A stretch of 64,000 bases of DNA from Mycobacterium sp. Marseille-P9652. Its GTDB lineage: Bacteria; Actinomycetota; Actinomycetes; Mycobacteriales; Mycobacteriaceae. Numbering within the stretch: position 1 is the stretch's first letter; every line of letters begins with the position of its first letter. Where the stretch lies: positions 1 to 64,000 of the forward strand of contig NZ_CACRUY010000002.1 of NCBI RefSeq assembly GCF_902652685.1. The letters run 5' to 3'. The notes under the pieces were generated by a model that saw only the letters and a list, made by a program, of their open reading frames with translations, had not been told where the DNA came from and searched no databases. Both the position numbers and the translations under genes were made by a program. Of this stretch, positions 1 through 8,030 are shown piece by piece.

Positions 1-170
1 TGCCGACACAACGCACGAACGCCAACCTCCTCAAGGCGGCAGTGTTTGTAAGAGCCAGACACCGGGTGATCTGGACCCAACCACCGCAAACGCGGCAACG
101 CCACCCTGACACTGAGTGTTTGCACGCCGACACGCCGTCCAAGCGGTCATTCTGCGCACGCTCGCCGCGC
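1..170. other. Gene-free window edge
   Basis: No convincing coding region, hairpin or promoter was recognised here. Open frames crossing it have no family resemblance and overlap the VOC gene on the other strand. It is probably intergenic DNA after the VOC-fold gene, which ends at 171 on the minus strand. Confidence 0.4.
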
Positions 171-584
171 CTATTTCGGCGCCGTGAGCTCCAGAGCGAT
201 GTTGTCCGGGTCGCGGAACTCCAGGATGTAGGACGGGCCGATGTCCTTGACCGGCTCGTGCGCGACGCCGATCTCCTCCAGATGCGCTGCGGCCGAATCC
301 AATTCGGCCTTGCTGCCGACCCGGAACGCGATGTGGTCCAGGCCCACCCGGTCCTCGTCGAAGCGGTCGGTGGCCACCGGCCGCAGCCCGAGCAGCGTGC
401 CGCCGAGGTCGTAGATGACACCTCCGAACAGGAAGCCGAGCTGGTTGCGGGTCGCCTCGTCGGCGTTGTCCGGAACCTCCAGCAGCACCGGCCACCCGAA
501 GACGCTTTCGTAGAACTGCCGCGACCGCTCGATGTCGGTGACCGTCAGGCGGACGTGCGCGATGGAGGTACTGGTCACACCCAT
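171..584 (-). CDS. VOC-fold (glyoxalase/dioxygenase-like) protein
   Basis: A 137-residue single-domain protein of the vicinal oxygen chelate superfamily, whose members bind a metal and act as lyases, epimerases, dioxygenases or resistance proteins. Two beta-alpha-beta-beta-beta halves are visible. Likely metal or active-site positions are His10 (IAHVRLTV), a His in GLDHIAFRV and the Glu in IALELT near the C-terminus. The chosen start is the ATG just before the first strand; a longer reading back to 758 would add arginine-rich sequence that looks non-coding and overlaps the next gene. It is divergent from the luciferase-like oxidoreductase, with about 26 bp between starts. Substrate is unknown. 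Confidence 0.75.
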   Translation of the reverse strand: MGVTSTSIAHVRLTVTDIERSRQFYESVFGWPVLLEVPDNADEATRNQLGFLFGGVIYDLGGTLLGLRPVATDRFDEDRVGLDHIAFRVGSKAELDSAAAHLEEIGVAHEPVKDIGPSYILEFRDPDNIALELTAPK

Positions 585-610
585 CCGGCCATGCTGCCAG
601 AATCGCCGTC

Positions 611-1504
611 GTGCGGGTAGCGATGACGATGCCGGTGATGGAGCCGGACTTGGACGCGGATGTCCTCGAGAGTTGGGCGCGGGCGATCGACGAGGGACCC
701 TTCTCGTCGCTGTGCTGGGGCGAGCGCATCGCGTTCGACAACCCCGACAACCTGACACTGCTCGGGGCGCTGGCCGCCTGGACCCGTCGGGTACGGCTGC
801 TGACCACCGTCATCGTGCCGCAGCTGCACGACCCGGTGATGCTCGCCAAGGCGCTGGCCACCGGCGACGTGCTGTGCGGCGGGCGCCTGAGCGTGGGCAT
901 CGGCGTCGGCGGTAGGCACGAGGACTACCACGCCGTCAGCGCCGACCCCGCGACGCAGACCATCCGGGGCCTGGCCGACCGGGTGGCGGTGATGAAGCGG
1001 GTCTGGTCCGGGGAGAAGGTCACCGAGTCGGTGCTGCCCGTCGGACCGGCCCCGGGGGGGGGGGGCGGCCCGCCGCTGCTCATCGGCAGCATCGGCCCGA
1101 AGACCATCCGCCGCGCCGCGGACTGGGCCGCCGGCCTGGCCGGCACCACCCTCGACCTCGACGTCGACAAGCAGAACGAGCTGTTCGACGTCGCCCGCAA
1201 GGCGTGGGCGGACGCCGGGAAACCCAAGCCACACCTGGTGACGTCGTTCTGGTTCGCCTTCGGCTCACCGGAGGACGCCCGCGCCCAGGTGCACCGGCAC
1301 CTGCGTCACTACATGAATTGGATCCCGGCCGAGTACGTCGACGCGATGGCGCCGATGACCGGTTGGGCCGGCACGGAGGACGACCTGCTGGCGACGTTGC
1401 GCAGGTTCGCCGAGATCGGCGCCGACGAGGTTCAGCTCATCCCGACGAGCTCGGACCTCGACCAGCTGCACCGCGCGGCCGACGTCGCCGGGCGGCTGGA
1501 GTGA
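611..1504 (+). CDS. Luciferase-like (LLM, F420-type) oxidoreductase
   Basis: A 297-residue flavin/F420-dependent oxidoreductase of the bacterial luciferase-like monooxygenase family, a TIM barrel; mycobacteria carry many F420 versions. Family signatures include the early WGERIAF segment, the LLTTVIVPQLHDPVMLAKALAT strand-helix region, GGRLSVGIGVGG and the later PLLIGSIGPKT glycine loop. The start is GTG. A run of twelve G bases (1054-1065) encodes part of an APGGGGGPP stretch just before the conserved PLLIG motif. The reading frame is intact, but gain or loss of one G would truncate the enzyme. The substrate cannot be read from sequence, and use of F420 rather than FMN is inferred from the host. 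Confidence 0.8.
   Translation: MRVAMTMPVMEPDLDADVLESWARAIDEGPFSSLCWGERIAFDNPDNLTLLGALAAWTRRVRLLTTVIVPQLHDPVMLAKALATGDVLCGGRLSVGIGVGGRHEDYHAVSADPATQTIRGLADRVAVMKRVWSGEKVTESVLPVGPAPGGGGGPPLLIGSIGPKTIRRAADWAAGLAGTTLDLDVDKQNELFDVARKAWADAGKPKPHLVTSFWFAFGSPEDARAQVHRHLRHYMNWIPAEYVDAMAPMTGWAGTEDDLLATLRRFAEIGADEVQLIPTSSDLDQLHRAADVAGRLE
1054..1065 (+). repeat. Homopolymeric G12 tract inside the LLM oxidoreductase gene
   Basis: Twelve consecutive G bases preceded by CCC inside a coding region. It encodes an enlarged glycine run before the PLLIG motif. Such tracts slip easily during replication and are also prone to sequencing error. Confidence 0.85.
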
Positions 1505-1541
1505 ATTGCCGCGCCCGTCGGGGTGCGGTGTCATTGGCCGC

Positions 1542-2354
1542 ATGAGCGAGCCGGAGCTGGCCGCGACGGTTCGGCTGGCCGCGGAGTGTGCGGGCGACGG
1601 TGACTACGCCGGCGCCGTCAGCCACGCGAGCGAGCTGCTCGACCGGTGCCGTGCGGAGTGGGGCGAGCGGCATCGCGACGTCCTGGAGCTGGAGGTGGCG
1701 CTGGCGACACTGCGGCTCCAGGCGGGCGACGGCGAGGCCGCCTACGCCACGTTCGAGCGGCTCATGCCCGACCTCGTCGAGGTGCTCGGACGCAACCACG
1801 CCAACACGCTGGCCGCGCGGCACCTCCTGGCGGGCCGGGCCGGGGAGCACCCGCTGCGGTCGCTGGCCGAATGGTTGCGGCTGTTCGCCGACGAGCAGCG
1901 CGTCCTGGGCCCGGATCACGCGAGCACGCTGGCGGCCAGGGAACGGGTGGCCGAAAAGCGTTGGGAGATCGGCGATCTCGTGGGCGCTATCGCCGAGGCC
2001 GAACGCGTCCTCGCGGCGCGGCAGCGCGTGCTCGGCGGCGACCACGCCGACACTCTCGGCACGCGGCTCATGATCGCGATATGGCGGGGTCGCGCGGGTG
2101 ACGGCTCGGCGGCCCTGGCGGAGCTCGAGTCGCTCGCCGGCGAATGCCGCGAGACGCTGGGGCCCGACCACCCCCACACGCTGACGGCGCGGCACATGCT
2201 GGTCCTGTGGCAGCCCGGTGCGGCCGACGCCGCCGCCTGGGAATTCCTCGTCGGTGAGGAGGCGCGCCTGCTGGGTGACGAGCACCCGCTGACCGTCGCG
2301 AGCCGCCAGGAGCTGGCGAGGCTCAGGCAATCCGCCTCCGGCTCGCAGCCCTGA
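1542..2354 (+). CDS. Tetratricopeptide-repeat protein (kinesin-light-chain-like TPRs)
   Basis: A 270-residue soluble protein made of about five to six TPR-type repeats of roughly 42 residues. Each ends in a variant of LGxDHxxTLxAR: LGRNHANTLAAR, LGPDHASTLAAR, LGGDHADTLGTR, LGPDHPHTLTAR and LGDEHPLTVASR. This TPR_10/TPR_12 pattern is common in actinobacterial NB-ARC and scaffold proteins, but no ATPase, DNA-binding or membrane segment is attached here. A role in protein-protein interaction is inferred. The ATG at 1542 was chosen because the sequence between 1506 and this codon is unlike the repeats. The gene converges on the K+ channel gene with only 6 bp between stops. Confidence 0.72.
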   Translation: MSEPELAATVRLAAECAGDGDYAGAVSHASELLDRCRAEWGERHRDVLELEVALATLRLQAGDGEAAYATFERLMPDLVEVLGRNHANTLAARHLLAGRAGEHPLRSLAEWLRLFADEQRVLGPDHASTLAARERVAEKRWEIGDLVGAIAEAERVLAARQRVLGGDHADTLGTRLMIAIWRGRAGDGSAALAELESLAGECRETLGPDHPHTLTARHMLVLWQPGAADAAAWEFLVGEEARLLGDEHPLTVASRQELARLRQSASGSQP

Positions 2355-2360
2355 CGCCCG

Positions 2361-4082
2361 TCAGCTCGCCTCGGCCTTCGGCGAGCGTCCGGCGATGTCG
2401 GGTTGCTGCGGCGGCTGACCCTTGCGCAGGGTCGCCAGCAGCTCGCGGTAGGGGCCGACGACGTAGACGGTGTCGCCGGCGCAGAGCCGTGCGTCGCGCC
2501 GGGGGTGGAGCTTGACCGGCGCATCGTCGCGGGTGATCGCGATGACCCGGGTTTGCGTGGACAGCTCGAACATCTGCAGGCCGTCGAGCTCGCTGCCCCC
2601 GGCCACGTGCATCCCGCCGACCATGAACGAGCGCTGGCCGACCCAGAAGGTGCCCAGCACCTGCAGGCCCATCGCGGCGCCGATGAACCACGGGGCGGCC
2701 AGTTCGACGGTCGACCGCACGTTGTCGAACCCGAATCGCTCGGCGACGGCGCTGCCCAACGCGCGGTCGTACACGCGCAGCACCAACGGAACCCCGGGCC
2801 GGATCACCTCGGGCAGCACCCGCGGGCCCAGCATCTCGCGCAGCACGATCCCGGTCTCGATGTTCACCATGTCGTCCTGGGTGAGCAGCGCGACCGCCCG
2901 CGCGTGCTTGACGCCGGCCGACTCCAGCGTCTGGCGCAACGTCGCGTCCCCGAACACCACCGGCACGTCGAGTTCCTCCGCCGACGACAGGTAGCGGTTG
3001 TTCTCGTCCCGCTCGACGACCGCGACGTCATACCCGGCGGCGGCCAGGTCGCACACCACGCGGCTGCCGAAGGAGCCCAGCCCCACCACGATGACGTGGT
3101 TGCGCAGGTGCCGCGCCCGCCGGCGTCCGGCGGAGCGGGCGAAGCGGCGCGAGATCAGCAGGTCGGCGATGAACGCGACGAGCACCGCGGTGGTGATGAC
3201 GCCGGCGAACATCAGCATCACGCTGAACAGGCGCAGCCAGACGGGCTGCGTGCTGAAGCTGAAGTCGCCGTAGCCCACGGTCGCGATCGTCTCGGCGCTG
3301 AAGTACAGCGCGTCGATCCACTGCATGCCCGGGCGGTGGTAGCCGAAGCGCAGCACGACGGTCGACCCGATCAGCAGTAAGGCCGCGGCCAGCAGCGCGC
3401 GGGCGAACATCGGGTTGACGTCGTCGCGCAGGGACCGTGCGGCGTCCAGCGCCTGACGCAGCGGCGCCCGGCGCGAGCGTGTCGGCGTCGGGCGGGGCAC
3501 CTTGATGCCGCGGGCGGCCAGCTCGTCGACGCTGCCGATCATCGCCGTCCAGTCACCCGCGCGCACGTGCAGGTCGCGCCCGGGGCACGGTTCCACCGAG
3601 CCCGGCGCGGCCGAGTTCTTGCCCTGGATCACGGCCACCGGAGCGAGGTCGCCGTAGATCTCCCGCAGCGTCCCGTCGCGCGACACCTCGGCGCCCGACA
3701 CGACGAACTTGATACCGGCGGCCTCGAACGGGTGCGCCGTGTGCGCCAGGCAGGCCTCGACCACGGACGGCGCCGCGAGGTCGGCCACGTCGAGGATGGC
3801 CCCAGGACCGTTGTCGGCCGCGACAGCCCCTCGCAGCACGTCATTGGCCAGCCGCGCGACCACCCGCACCCGGGGATTCAATTTCCTTGCCAGCAAAGCG
3901 ATTTCGAGGTTGACGGCATCGTCGTCCCCGGCACACACGACGGCGACCGCCCGATCGATGCCGGCGTCGGCGAGTTCGGCCGGGTTCTCGAGTTTGACGA
4001 CGCTGACGCCGGCGTTGTTCAGCTCATCGATGATGGTCGTCGCCAGCGCGTCCTCGCCGCTGACGATGATGTGGCGGCGCAT
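2361..4082 (-). CDS. Two-TM potassium channel with N- and C-terminal NAD-binding (TrkA-N/RCK) domains
   Basis: A 573-residue ion-channel protein. An N-terminal Rossmann/TrkA-N-like domain (about residues 1-110, beginning RRHIIVSGEDA) is followed by a linker, a membrane helix near residue 235-255, a pore loop with selectivity filter TVGYGDF, a second membrane helix and a C-terminal Rossmann domain (HVIVVGLGSFGSRV) with an RCK-C-like tail. The filter and the flanking nucleotide-binding domains indicate a K+-selective channel gated by a ligand bound to the RCK modules, similar to bacterial CASTOR/POLLUX-like or Kch-type proteins. ATG at 4082 starts directly at the first beta strand; a longer start at 4163 is possible. 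It is divergent from the Nudix gene. Confidence 0.82.
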   Translation of the reverse strand: MRRHIIVSGEDALATTIIDELNNAGVSVVKLENPAELADAGIDRAVAVVCAGDDDAVNLEIALLARKLNPRVRVVARLANDVLRGAVAADNGPGAILDVADLAAPSVVEACLAHTAHPFEAAGIKFVVSGAEVSRDGTLREIYGDLAPVAVIQGKNSAAPGSVEPCPGRDLHVRAGDWTAMIGSVDELAARGIKVPRPTPTRSRRAPLRQALDAARSLRDDVNPMFARALLAAALLLIGSTVVLRFGYHRPGMQWIDALYFSAETIATVGYGDFSFSTQPVWLRLFSVMLMFAGVITTAVLVAFIADLLISRRFARSAGRRRARHLRNHVIVVGLGSFGSRVVCDLAAAGYDVAVVERDENNRYLSSAEELDVPVVFGDATLRQTLESAGVKHARAVALLTQDDMVNIETGIVLREMLGPRVLPEVIRPGVPLVLRVYDRALGSAVAERFGFDNVRSTVELAAPWFIGAAMGLQVLGTFWVGQRSFMVGGMHVAGGSELDGLQMFELSTQTRVIAITRDDAPVKLHPRRDARLCAGDTVYVVGPYRELLATLRKGQPPQQPDIAGRSPKAEAS

Positions 4083-4264
4083 CGTCACGCACGCTTCGAG
4101 TCGTCCGGCATGTCCCACCTCTGTGACGTTGGCGATTCGCGCGTTGCTAAGACTATCGGGCACCGTACCGCGTCAGGCCGCCGAAACGTCCCGCCGGCCG
4201 TCGGCGGTTTCACCGCGGATGCAACGCGTTGGTGCGCAGGCGAAGTCGCGGCAATACTGGCGGC

Positions 4265-4810
4265 GTGCCTTTCATCGAATGCGTCTCGTCCCGGGAGATC
4301 TACCGGAATCCGTGGCTGGTGCTCCGCGAGGACAGGATCCGCCGCCCGGACGGCAGTCCGGGCATCTACAGCGTCGTGGAAAGGCCCACGTACGCCCTCG
4401 TGGTGCCCTACGAACCCTTTGATGGCGGCCGGTTCCGATTGGTCGAGCAGTACCGGTATCCGCTGGGCGCGCGCCGGTGGGAGTTCCCGCAGGGCACCGC
4501 TCCCGACCTCGCGGAGACCGAGCCGTCGGCGCTGGCCGCGCGCGAGTTGCGCGAGGAAACCGGGCTCAGCGCCACGTCGTTCGAAGCGCTCGGCCAGATC
4601 GACACCGCGGCCGGCCTGACCAGCCAGCGCGGCTGGGTGTTCCTGGCCACCGGCATCGTCGAGGGGGAGGCCGAGCGGGAGCACGAGGAACAGGACATGC
4701 GCAGCGCGTGGTTCCCGCTCGACGAGTTCGAGCGGATGATCCGCGCCGGGGTGATCTCGGATGCCCAGTCGATCGCGGCCTACGGGCTGTTCCTGCTGCG
4801 GAGCCGCTGA
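4265..4810 (+). CDS. Nudix hydrolase (ADP-ribose-pyrophosphatase type)
   Basis: A 181-residue Nudix protein. The Nudix box lies at about residues 77-101 and ends in RELREETGL, the Mg2+-binding helix. The first acidic position of the box is shifted by one residue compared with the usual spacing. The order of elements (N-terminal strand domain, EQYRYPLG then WEFPQG before the box) resembles the ADP-sugar pyrophosphatase subfamily, which cleaves nucleotide sugars such as ADP-ribose; the exact substrate is inference. The GTG start at 4265 fits the family's N-terminal length better than the start at 4229. It is divergent from the channel gene. Confidence 0.78.
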   Translation: MPFIECVSSREIYRNPWLVLREDRIRRPDGSPGIYSVVERPTYALVVPYEPFDGGRFRLVEQYRYPLGARRWEFPQGTAPDLAETEPSALAARELREETGLSATSFEALGQIDTAAGLTSQRGWVFLATGIVEGEAEREHEEQDMRSAWFPLDEFERMIRAGVISDAQSIAAYGLFLLRSR

Positions 4811-4881
4811 CACACCAGAGCGGGGACCCGCTGGGGTCCCCGCACGGTGGTGGCGGCACTCCGGCCGGGATCAGGCCGTGA

Positions 4882-5214
4882 TCAGGCCGACGTGACGTAC
4901 TGCGGGCAGTAGGCCGAGGCGGCGTCGATGGAGAACGTCTTGGCGCCCTTGGCGCTCAGGCCCGTCGTCTGGGCGACCGCGTTGATCACGTCCTTGCTCG
5001 AGTAGCCCGCGTCGAGCGCCTTGCAGACGGCGTGGGCCTCGCTGACGGCGGCCGACGCGCTCGGCGGGGTGATCCCGTCCGCGTTCAACTGGGCCAGGAA
5101 TGACTCGTCGACCGAGCTGGCGCCGGCGGTGCCGGCGAGGAACACGGCGACGCCGAAAGCGGAGGCGGCCAGGGTGGTACCGGCCAGGGCGGAGGTGATG
5201 CGGCGAGCGAACAT
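4882..5214 (-). CDS. Secreted DUF732 protein
   Basis: A 110-residue exported protein. A Sec-type signal (positively charged MFARRITS, then an alanine-rich hydrophobic stretch ending GTAGASS) precedes a small helical DUF732 domain. That domain shows the usual [10 protein letters not shown] start, a Cys in HAVCKAL and a second Cys in AYCPQYV that probably form a disulfide. DUF732 proteins are small, abundant, mostly mycobacterial and of unknown function. A good ribosome-binding site (GAAGGAG) sits a few bases before the ATG on the minus strand. Confidence 0.85.
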   Translation of the reverse strand: MFARRITSALAGTTLAASAFGVAVFLAGTAGASSVDESFLAQLNADGITPPSASAAVSEAHAVCKALDAGYSSKDVINAVAQTTGLSAKGAKTFSIDAASAYCPQYVTSA

Positions 5215-5571
5215 TGTGAACTCCTTCGGTGATTCCGGGTGGGGCGCTGTGTGCGCTTGAGAAGAAGGATCACCAGGGACCCTTTACGTGTTCTCAATAA
5301 ATTCTTGACGCGGTCGCAACACGGCTAGTCGTGAATTGTTGTGGGTTGACCCGCGACCTGCTTAGCGCGGCTGACTTTGCCACCAGCAAACCCGTCAAGT
5401 CGCGACAACCCGGGACGTGTGATAGACCAAAAACATTGATGACGGCTATTCGGCGGTCTGGATGGGGCGGCGTGAACATGGGGTTTCCGGTGGATTGTCG
5501 GGTCGCCGACACTTCACGGATGCCGACGGGTTCTTCCAGCTGACAGTCCAGGTCGCCGCGAGCAAAGGTGG
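5215..5571. other. Intergenic region between two divergent secreted-protein genes
   Basis: About 357 bp separating the divergent DUF732 gene and the next secreted-protein gene. It should hold both promoters; a TTGACC hexamer near 5345 and AT-rich bases near 5290-5310 are candidates only. A 70-codon frame at 5331-5543 has no protein-like features. Nothing else was recognised. Confidence 0.4.
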
Positions 5572-6027
5572 ATGATGATGAATCTCGAGTCAGGTATCGC
5601 GCGAGGGTTCGCCGTAACCGCTGTGTGCGCCGGTCTAGCGTTCGGTGCGGCCGGCCCAGCGTGGGCGGACAATACAACGATGAGCGGTAGCTACAACGAG
5701 ACCTCGACATCGCCGGACGGCCACGCCGTGACCACCAGCTGGTCGGTCAACCCCTGCGCGCAGCAGCCCAACGGCGGATGCGTCTGGGTCAAAGCCGGCG
5801 CTGGAGGTAACCCGGCGTACCTAGTTAATGGTCAATGGGTGCTCGACGGTACGGGCGACATAATCTGTGCCGACGGTAGCTATCACCAGATGGGCACCAG
5901 CTACCACATGACGTGGGATCCCGACAGCCTGGAAGGCACAAACGTCATCACCTACACCGGTGCGGAGTGCGGCCACCCACCGGGATACACGCAGACGAAC
6001 AAGATCACCATCAAGTCGGCATCCTGA
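5572..6027 (+). CDS. Small secreted protein, function unknown
   Basis: A 151-residue exported protein. The N-terminus has a signal peptide with a hydrophobic core (VTAVCAGLAFGAAGPAWA) and a probable cleavage site after AWA. The mature part is rich in Ser, Thr, Gly, Tyr and Trp with four Cys residues (NPCAQQ, GGCVWV, DIICADG, GAECGH), suggesting two disulfides and a compact beta fold. Similar small proteins are common in mycobacteria and have no assigned role. Three in-frame ATGs overlap at the start (5572, 5575, 5578); a purine-rich AAAGGTGGA precedes them, so any could be used. Confidence 0.7.
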   Translation: MMMNLESGIARGFAVTAVCAGLAFGAAGPAWADNTTMSGSYNETSTSPDGHAVTTSWSVNPCAQQPNGGCVWVKAGAGGNPAYLVNGQWVLDGTGDIICADGSYHQMGTSYHMTWDPDSLEGTNVITYTGAECGHPPGYTQTNKITIKSAS

Positions 6028-6235
6028 CGCATCCCGACGTCGCGGGTGCTGACCTGAAGGGCAGCGGCCCGCCCGGACGCACGCTTGGACGGATGGTCGA
6101 CCCGGGGCGCCGAGTCCCGGGTTGCCAGCCGGCAGAGGCGGTCCCGGCTGGAGTGAGTTGAGTCCGGGCGGCGGACGCGACATCGAGGCGTTCGTTCTCG
6201 CGGGAGATGACCGGTGTCGCGCCAGGCCCCACCAC

Positions 6236-6241
6236 TAACCT
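6236..6241 (+). promoter_or_regulatory. -10 box (TAACCT), predicted leaderless start at 6249
   Basis: A TANNNT hexamer ends 7 nt before a GTG codon, the spacing expected if transcription begins at the start codon. This supports the 6249 start for the following gene. Confidence 0.35.
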
Positions 6242-6248
6242 CATAACC

Positions 6249-6548
6249 GTGAGCACGGGCCAGGCTTTTGACACCATTCCGGCAGCGGAGATACGGCGGG
6301 ATGACAACATCGAGTTCCCCGCCGACAACCCGGACGTGAAGTGGCACTATGACGAGAACAGGGCATCGAAGCCCCCATGCAACCAGCCGGGGGTGCAGTG
6401 GTTCGTCGAGGAGTTGGGGGAACCGCTGCTCGGCAGCCCGTTGGGCGATCTCTACACGTTCATCGTGAAGGAGGTCGGCGGGGCGGGAGCCGACGTGGAG
6501 GTCAAGATCAGGGGTCATGTGCCTGTTCGTCGTTACCGGCGTAACTGA
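6249..6548 (+). CDS. Hypothetical small protein
   Basis: A 99-residue protein with no family I recognise. Residue use looks protein-like rather than random: a mixed N-terminal half (DNPDVKWHYDENRA), then LGDLYTFIVKEVGG and a terminal strand VEVKIRGHV. No signal peptide or membrane segment is visible. An alternative ATG exists at 6207, but the GTG at 6249 sits correctly behind a -10-like box. Its 3' end overlaps the convergent rimI-like gene by 41 bp, which weakens the call. Confidence 0.45.
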   Translation: MSTGQAFDTIPAAEIRRDDNIEFPADNPDVKWHYDENRASKPPCNQPGVQWFVEELGEPLLGSPLGDLYTFIVKEVGGAGADVEVKIRGHVPVRRYRRN

Positions 6549-7008
6549 GCCTCCGCATCGTGACCGCGTCGGTGCCGTTGTAGTACCCCGGACGCAGGCC
6601 GACCTGGTCGAACCCCACGCTGCGGTACAGCGCGATGGCCGCCTCGTTGTCGCACCGCACCTCCAGATACACGGTGCCGCCCGCCGCGAACGTCAGCAGC
6701 TCGTTCAACAGCCGGCGGCCGACGCCGTGCCCCTGGTACGCCGGGTCCACGCCGATATTGCGCACCTCGTAGAAGGCCACGCCCGTAAAACCCGTGGAAC
6801 CCAGACGCGCGATCCCGGCGTAGCCGATCAGCGTGCCGGCGCGGCGAGCACCCACGAAATGGTTGTCCTTGCCGGCTAGCTCACGTGCGAAGACCGCCGC
6901 CGACCATGGCGTATCACCCGCGAACAGCAGTGCGTCCAACTCGGCGCACCTGTCGACGTCGGCCGGTAGGAGTGGTCCGAGGAGCACCGGCTCCGGGGGC
7001 GTGGTCAT
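6508..7008 (-). CDS. rimI: RimI-like GNAT N-acetyltransferase
   Basis: A 166-residue GNAT-fold enzyme matching ribosomal-protein S18-alanine N-acetyltransferase RimI. The acetyl-CoA loop is in GVDPAYQGHGVGRRLL (about residues 90-105), after the FYEVRNIGV strand; the C-terminal part has VYLEVRCDNEAAIALYRSVGF and the GYYNGTDAVTM tail typical of RimI. As I recall, mycobacterial rimI normally lies between tsaB and tsaD; here neither neighbour is present, so this may be a paralogue or a displaced gene. A 31-bp piece of its 5' end is repeated, with two mismatches, at 9800-9830. Confidence 0.72.
   Translation of the reverse strand: MTTPPEPVLLGPLLPADVDRCAELDALLFAGDTPWSAAVFARELAGKDNHFVGARRAGTLIGYAGIARLGSTGFTGVAFYEVRNIGVDPAYQGHGVGRRLLNELLTFAAGGTVYLEVRCDNEAAIALYRSVGFDQVGLRPGYYNGTDAVTMRRLSYAGNDEQAHDP
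6936..6966 (+). repeat. Direct repeat, copy 1 (inside rimI 5' end)
   Basis: A 31-bp sequence matching 9800-9830 at 29 of 31 positions in the same orientation. It encodes the PADVDRCAEL region of the RimI-like protein on the minus strand. Confidence 0.7.
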
Positions 7009-7170
7009 TGGCCCGCGACGGTCGACGGCGCCGGGATTGCTAAGACTTCCATTCTGGAAGTGTCCCTGAACTGCGAAACCTGTGCGCGCGGCAGGTTCGA
7101 ACCTGCTGGGGAGTTTGCCAGATCACGAGAATCGAACCGCTGATTGAGTTTTCGAAGTCGGTCGCCCCAG

Positions 7171-7950
7171 TCAGCCCCGGCGGGCGACGTCTTGGCTCAG
7201 GAGCTGCGGCCAGGTCTCGACATCGGCCGGGGTGTGCGCCACGGTGAGCGTTGACCGCGGCATCAGTGCGGCAAGCGATTCCGCTGTCGACATCGGATGC
7301 GCCGGGTCGCCGACCCAGGCCAAAATCGTCGTCGGCACATCGATTCGTGCGACCGCTTCGCGAGCGGGCAGGTCGCTGAGAGCCGCGCCTCGAAACAGTG
7401 ACGGCAGCAGCGCGTCGGCCACATCGGGAACCGTTTCGGGCGCGCCGACCGTGGCTGGTGGCGGAGTCGCCTTACGCGCCGCCGCGATGAATGCCCCGAC
7501 GCCCTCGGCCTCGATCAACTCGGCCGCAACCCGGTAGATCGTCGCCTGCGCGGGCCGGGTTTCCCAGGCGGTGGCCGGCACCATCAGCGTGAGGCCGGCG
7601 AAGCGGTCCGGCTCGCGGGCGGCGGCATGCAGCAGCGTCCCGGCACCCATGGACGGGCCGACTCCGTGCACCTGTTCGCCGGGAAACCATTTGTCGAGCA
7701 GTTGCAGAAGATCCTCGGCAAGGCATTCCCACCGGTAATCCTCCGGGACCTTGCGCCCCGTGGACTTGCCATGGCCGCGTGCGTCGTACCGCAGCAGTCG
7801 GGTCCCGCTGAGGCCCCTGCCGAGGTCGAGATTGAGCACCCGGTCACGCGCGCGGCTGGAGGTAAGCCCGTGCAGTTGAACTACCGGATGACCACCTTCG
7901 TCGCTCAGTTCAACCGCAAGCTCTGCTCCGGGAACCACGAAAGTGGACAT
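7171..7950 (-). CDS. Alpha/beta-fold hydrolase
   Basis: A 259-residue serine hydrolase. The oxyanion-loop HG lies at residues 27-28 (VVQLHGLTSS), YDARGHGKS follows at about 55-63, and the nucleophile elbow is GPSMGAG with Ser100. The late Asp (VGDPAHPM) and His (VAHTPAD) complete a plausible triad. The chosen start is the ATG at 7950; upstream sequence is arginine-rich and non-protein-like. It is divergent from the condensation-GNAT gene with 80 bp between start codons, so the two probably share a regulatory region. Substrate is unknown; an acyl or ester product of the neighbour is a speculative possibility. Confidence 0.78.
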   Translation of the reverse strand: MSTFVVPGAELAVELSDEGGHPVVQLHGLTSSRARDRVLNLDLGRGLSGTRLLRYDARGHGKSTGRKVPEDYRWECLAEDLLQLLDKWFPGEQVHGVGPSMGAGTLLHAAAREPDRFAGLTLMVPATAWETRPAQATIYRVAAELIEAEGVGAFIAAARKATPPPATVGAPETVPDVADALLPSLFRGAALSDLPAREAVARIDVPTTILAWVGDPAHPMSTAESLAALMPRSTLTVAHTPADVETWPQLLSQDVARRG

Positions 7951-8018
7951 CACGCAACTCTTTTCACGACCCGACGGCTCGCCCCGCGCTGACCGAGCAT
8001 TCAGGCTATCTGGGGCGT

Positions 8019-8024
8019 TAGGGT
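8019..8024 (+). promoter_or_regulatory. -10 box (TAGGGT) for the condensation-GNAT gene
   Basis: A TANNNT hexamer six nt upstream of the ATG at 8031, consistent with a leaderless transcript. A TAGCCT on the minus strand (8003-8008) could serve the divergent hydrolase. Confidence 0.38.
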
Positions 8025-8030
8025 ACCGCC

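Noticed and set aside
171-758. Longer start for the VOC protein at 758
   Set aside because: The extra 58 residues are Arg/Pro/Ser-rich and overlap the divergent oxidoreductase gene.
5331-5543. 70-codon plus-strand frame between the two secreted-protein genes
   Set aside because: No ribosome site, no recognisable fold and unusual codon content; treated as intergenic.
7091-7106. Perfect 16-bp palindrome GCAGGTTCGAACCTGC resembling a tRNA T-arm
   Set aside because: One base is missing for a 5-7-5 T-arm and no other tRNA arms are present; it is not a tRNA gene and there is too little to call an attachment site.
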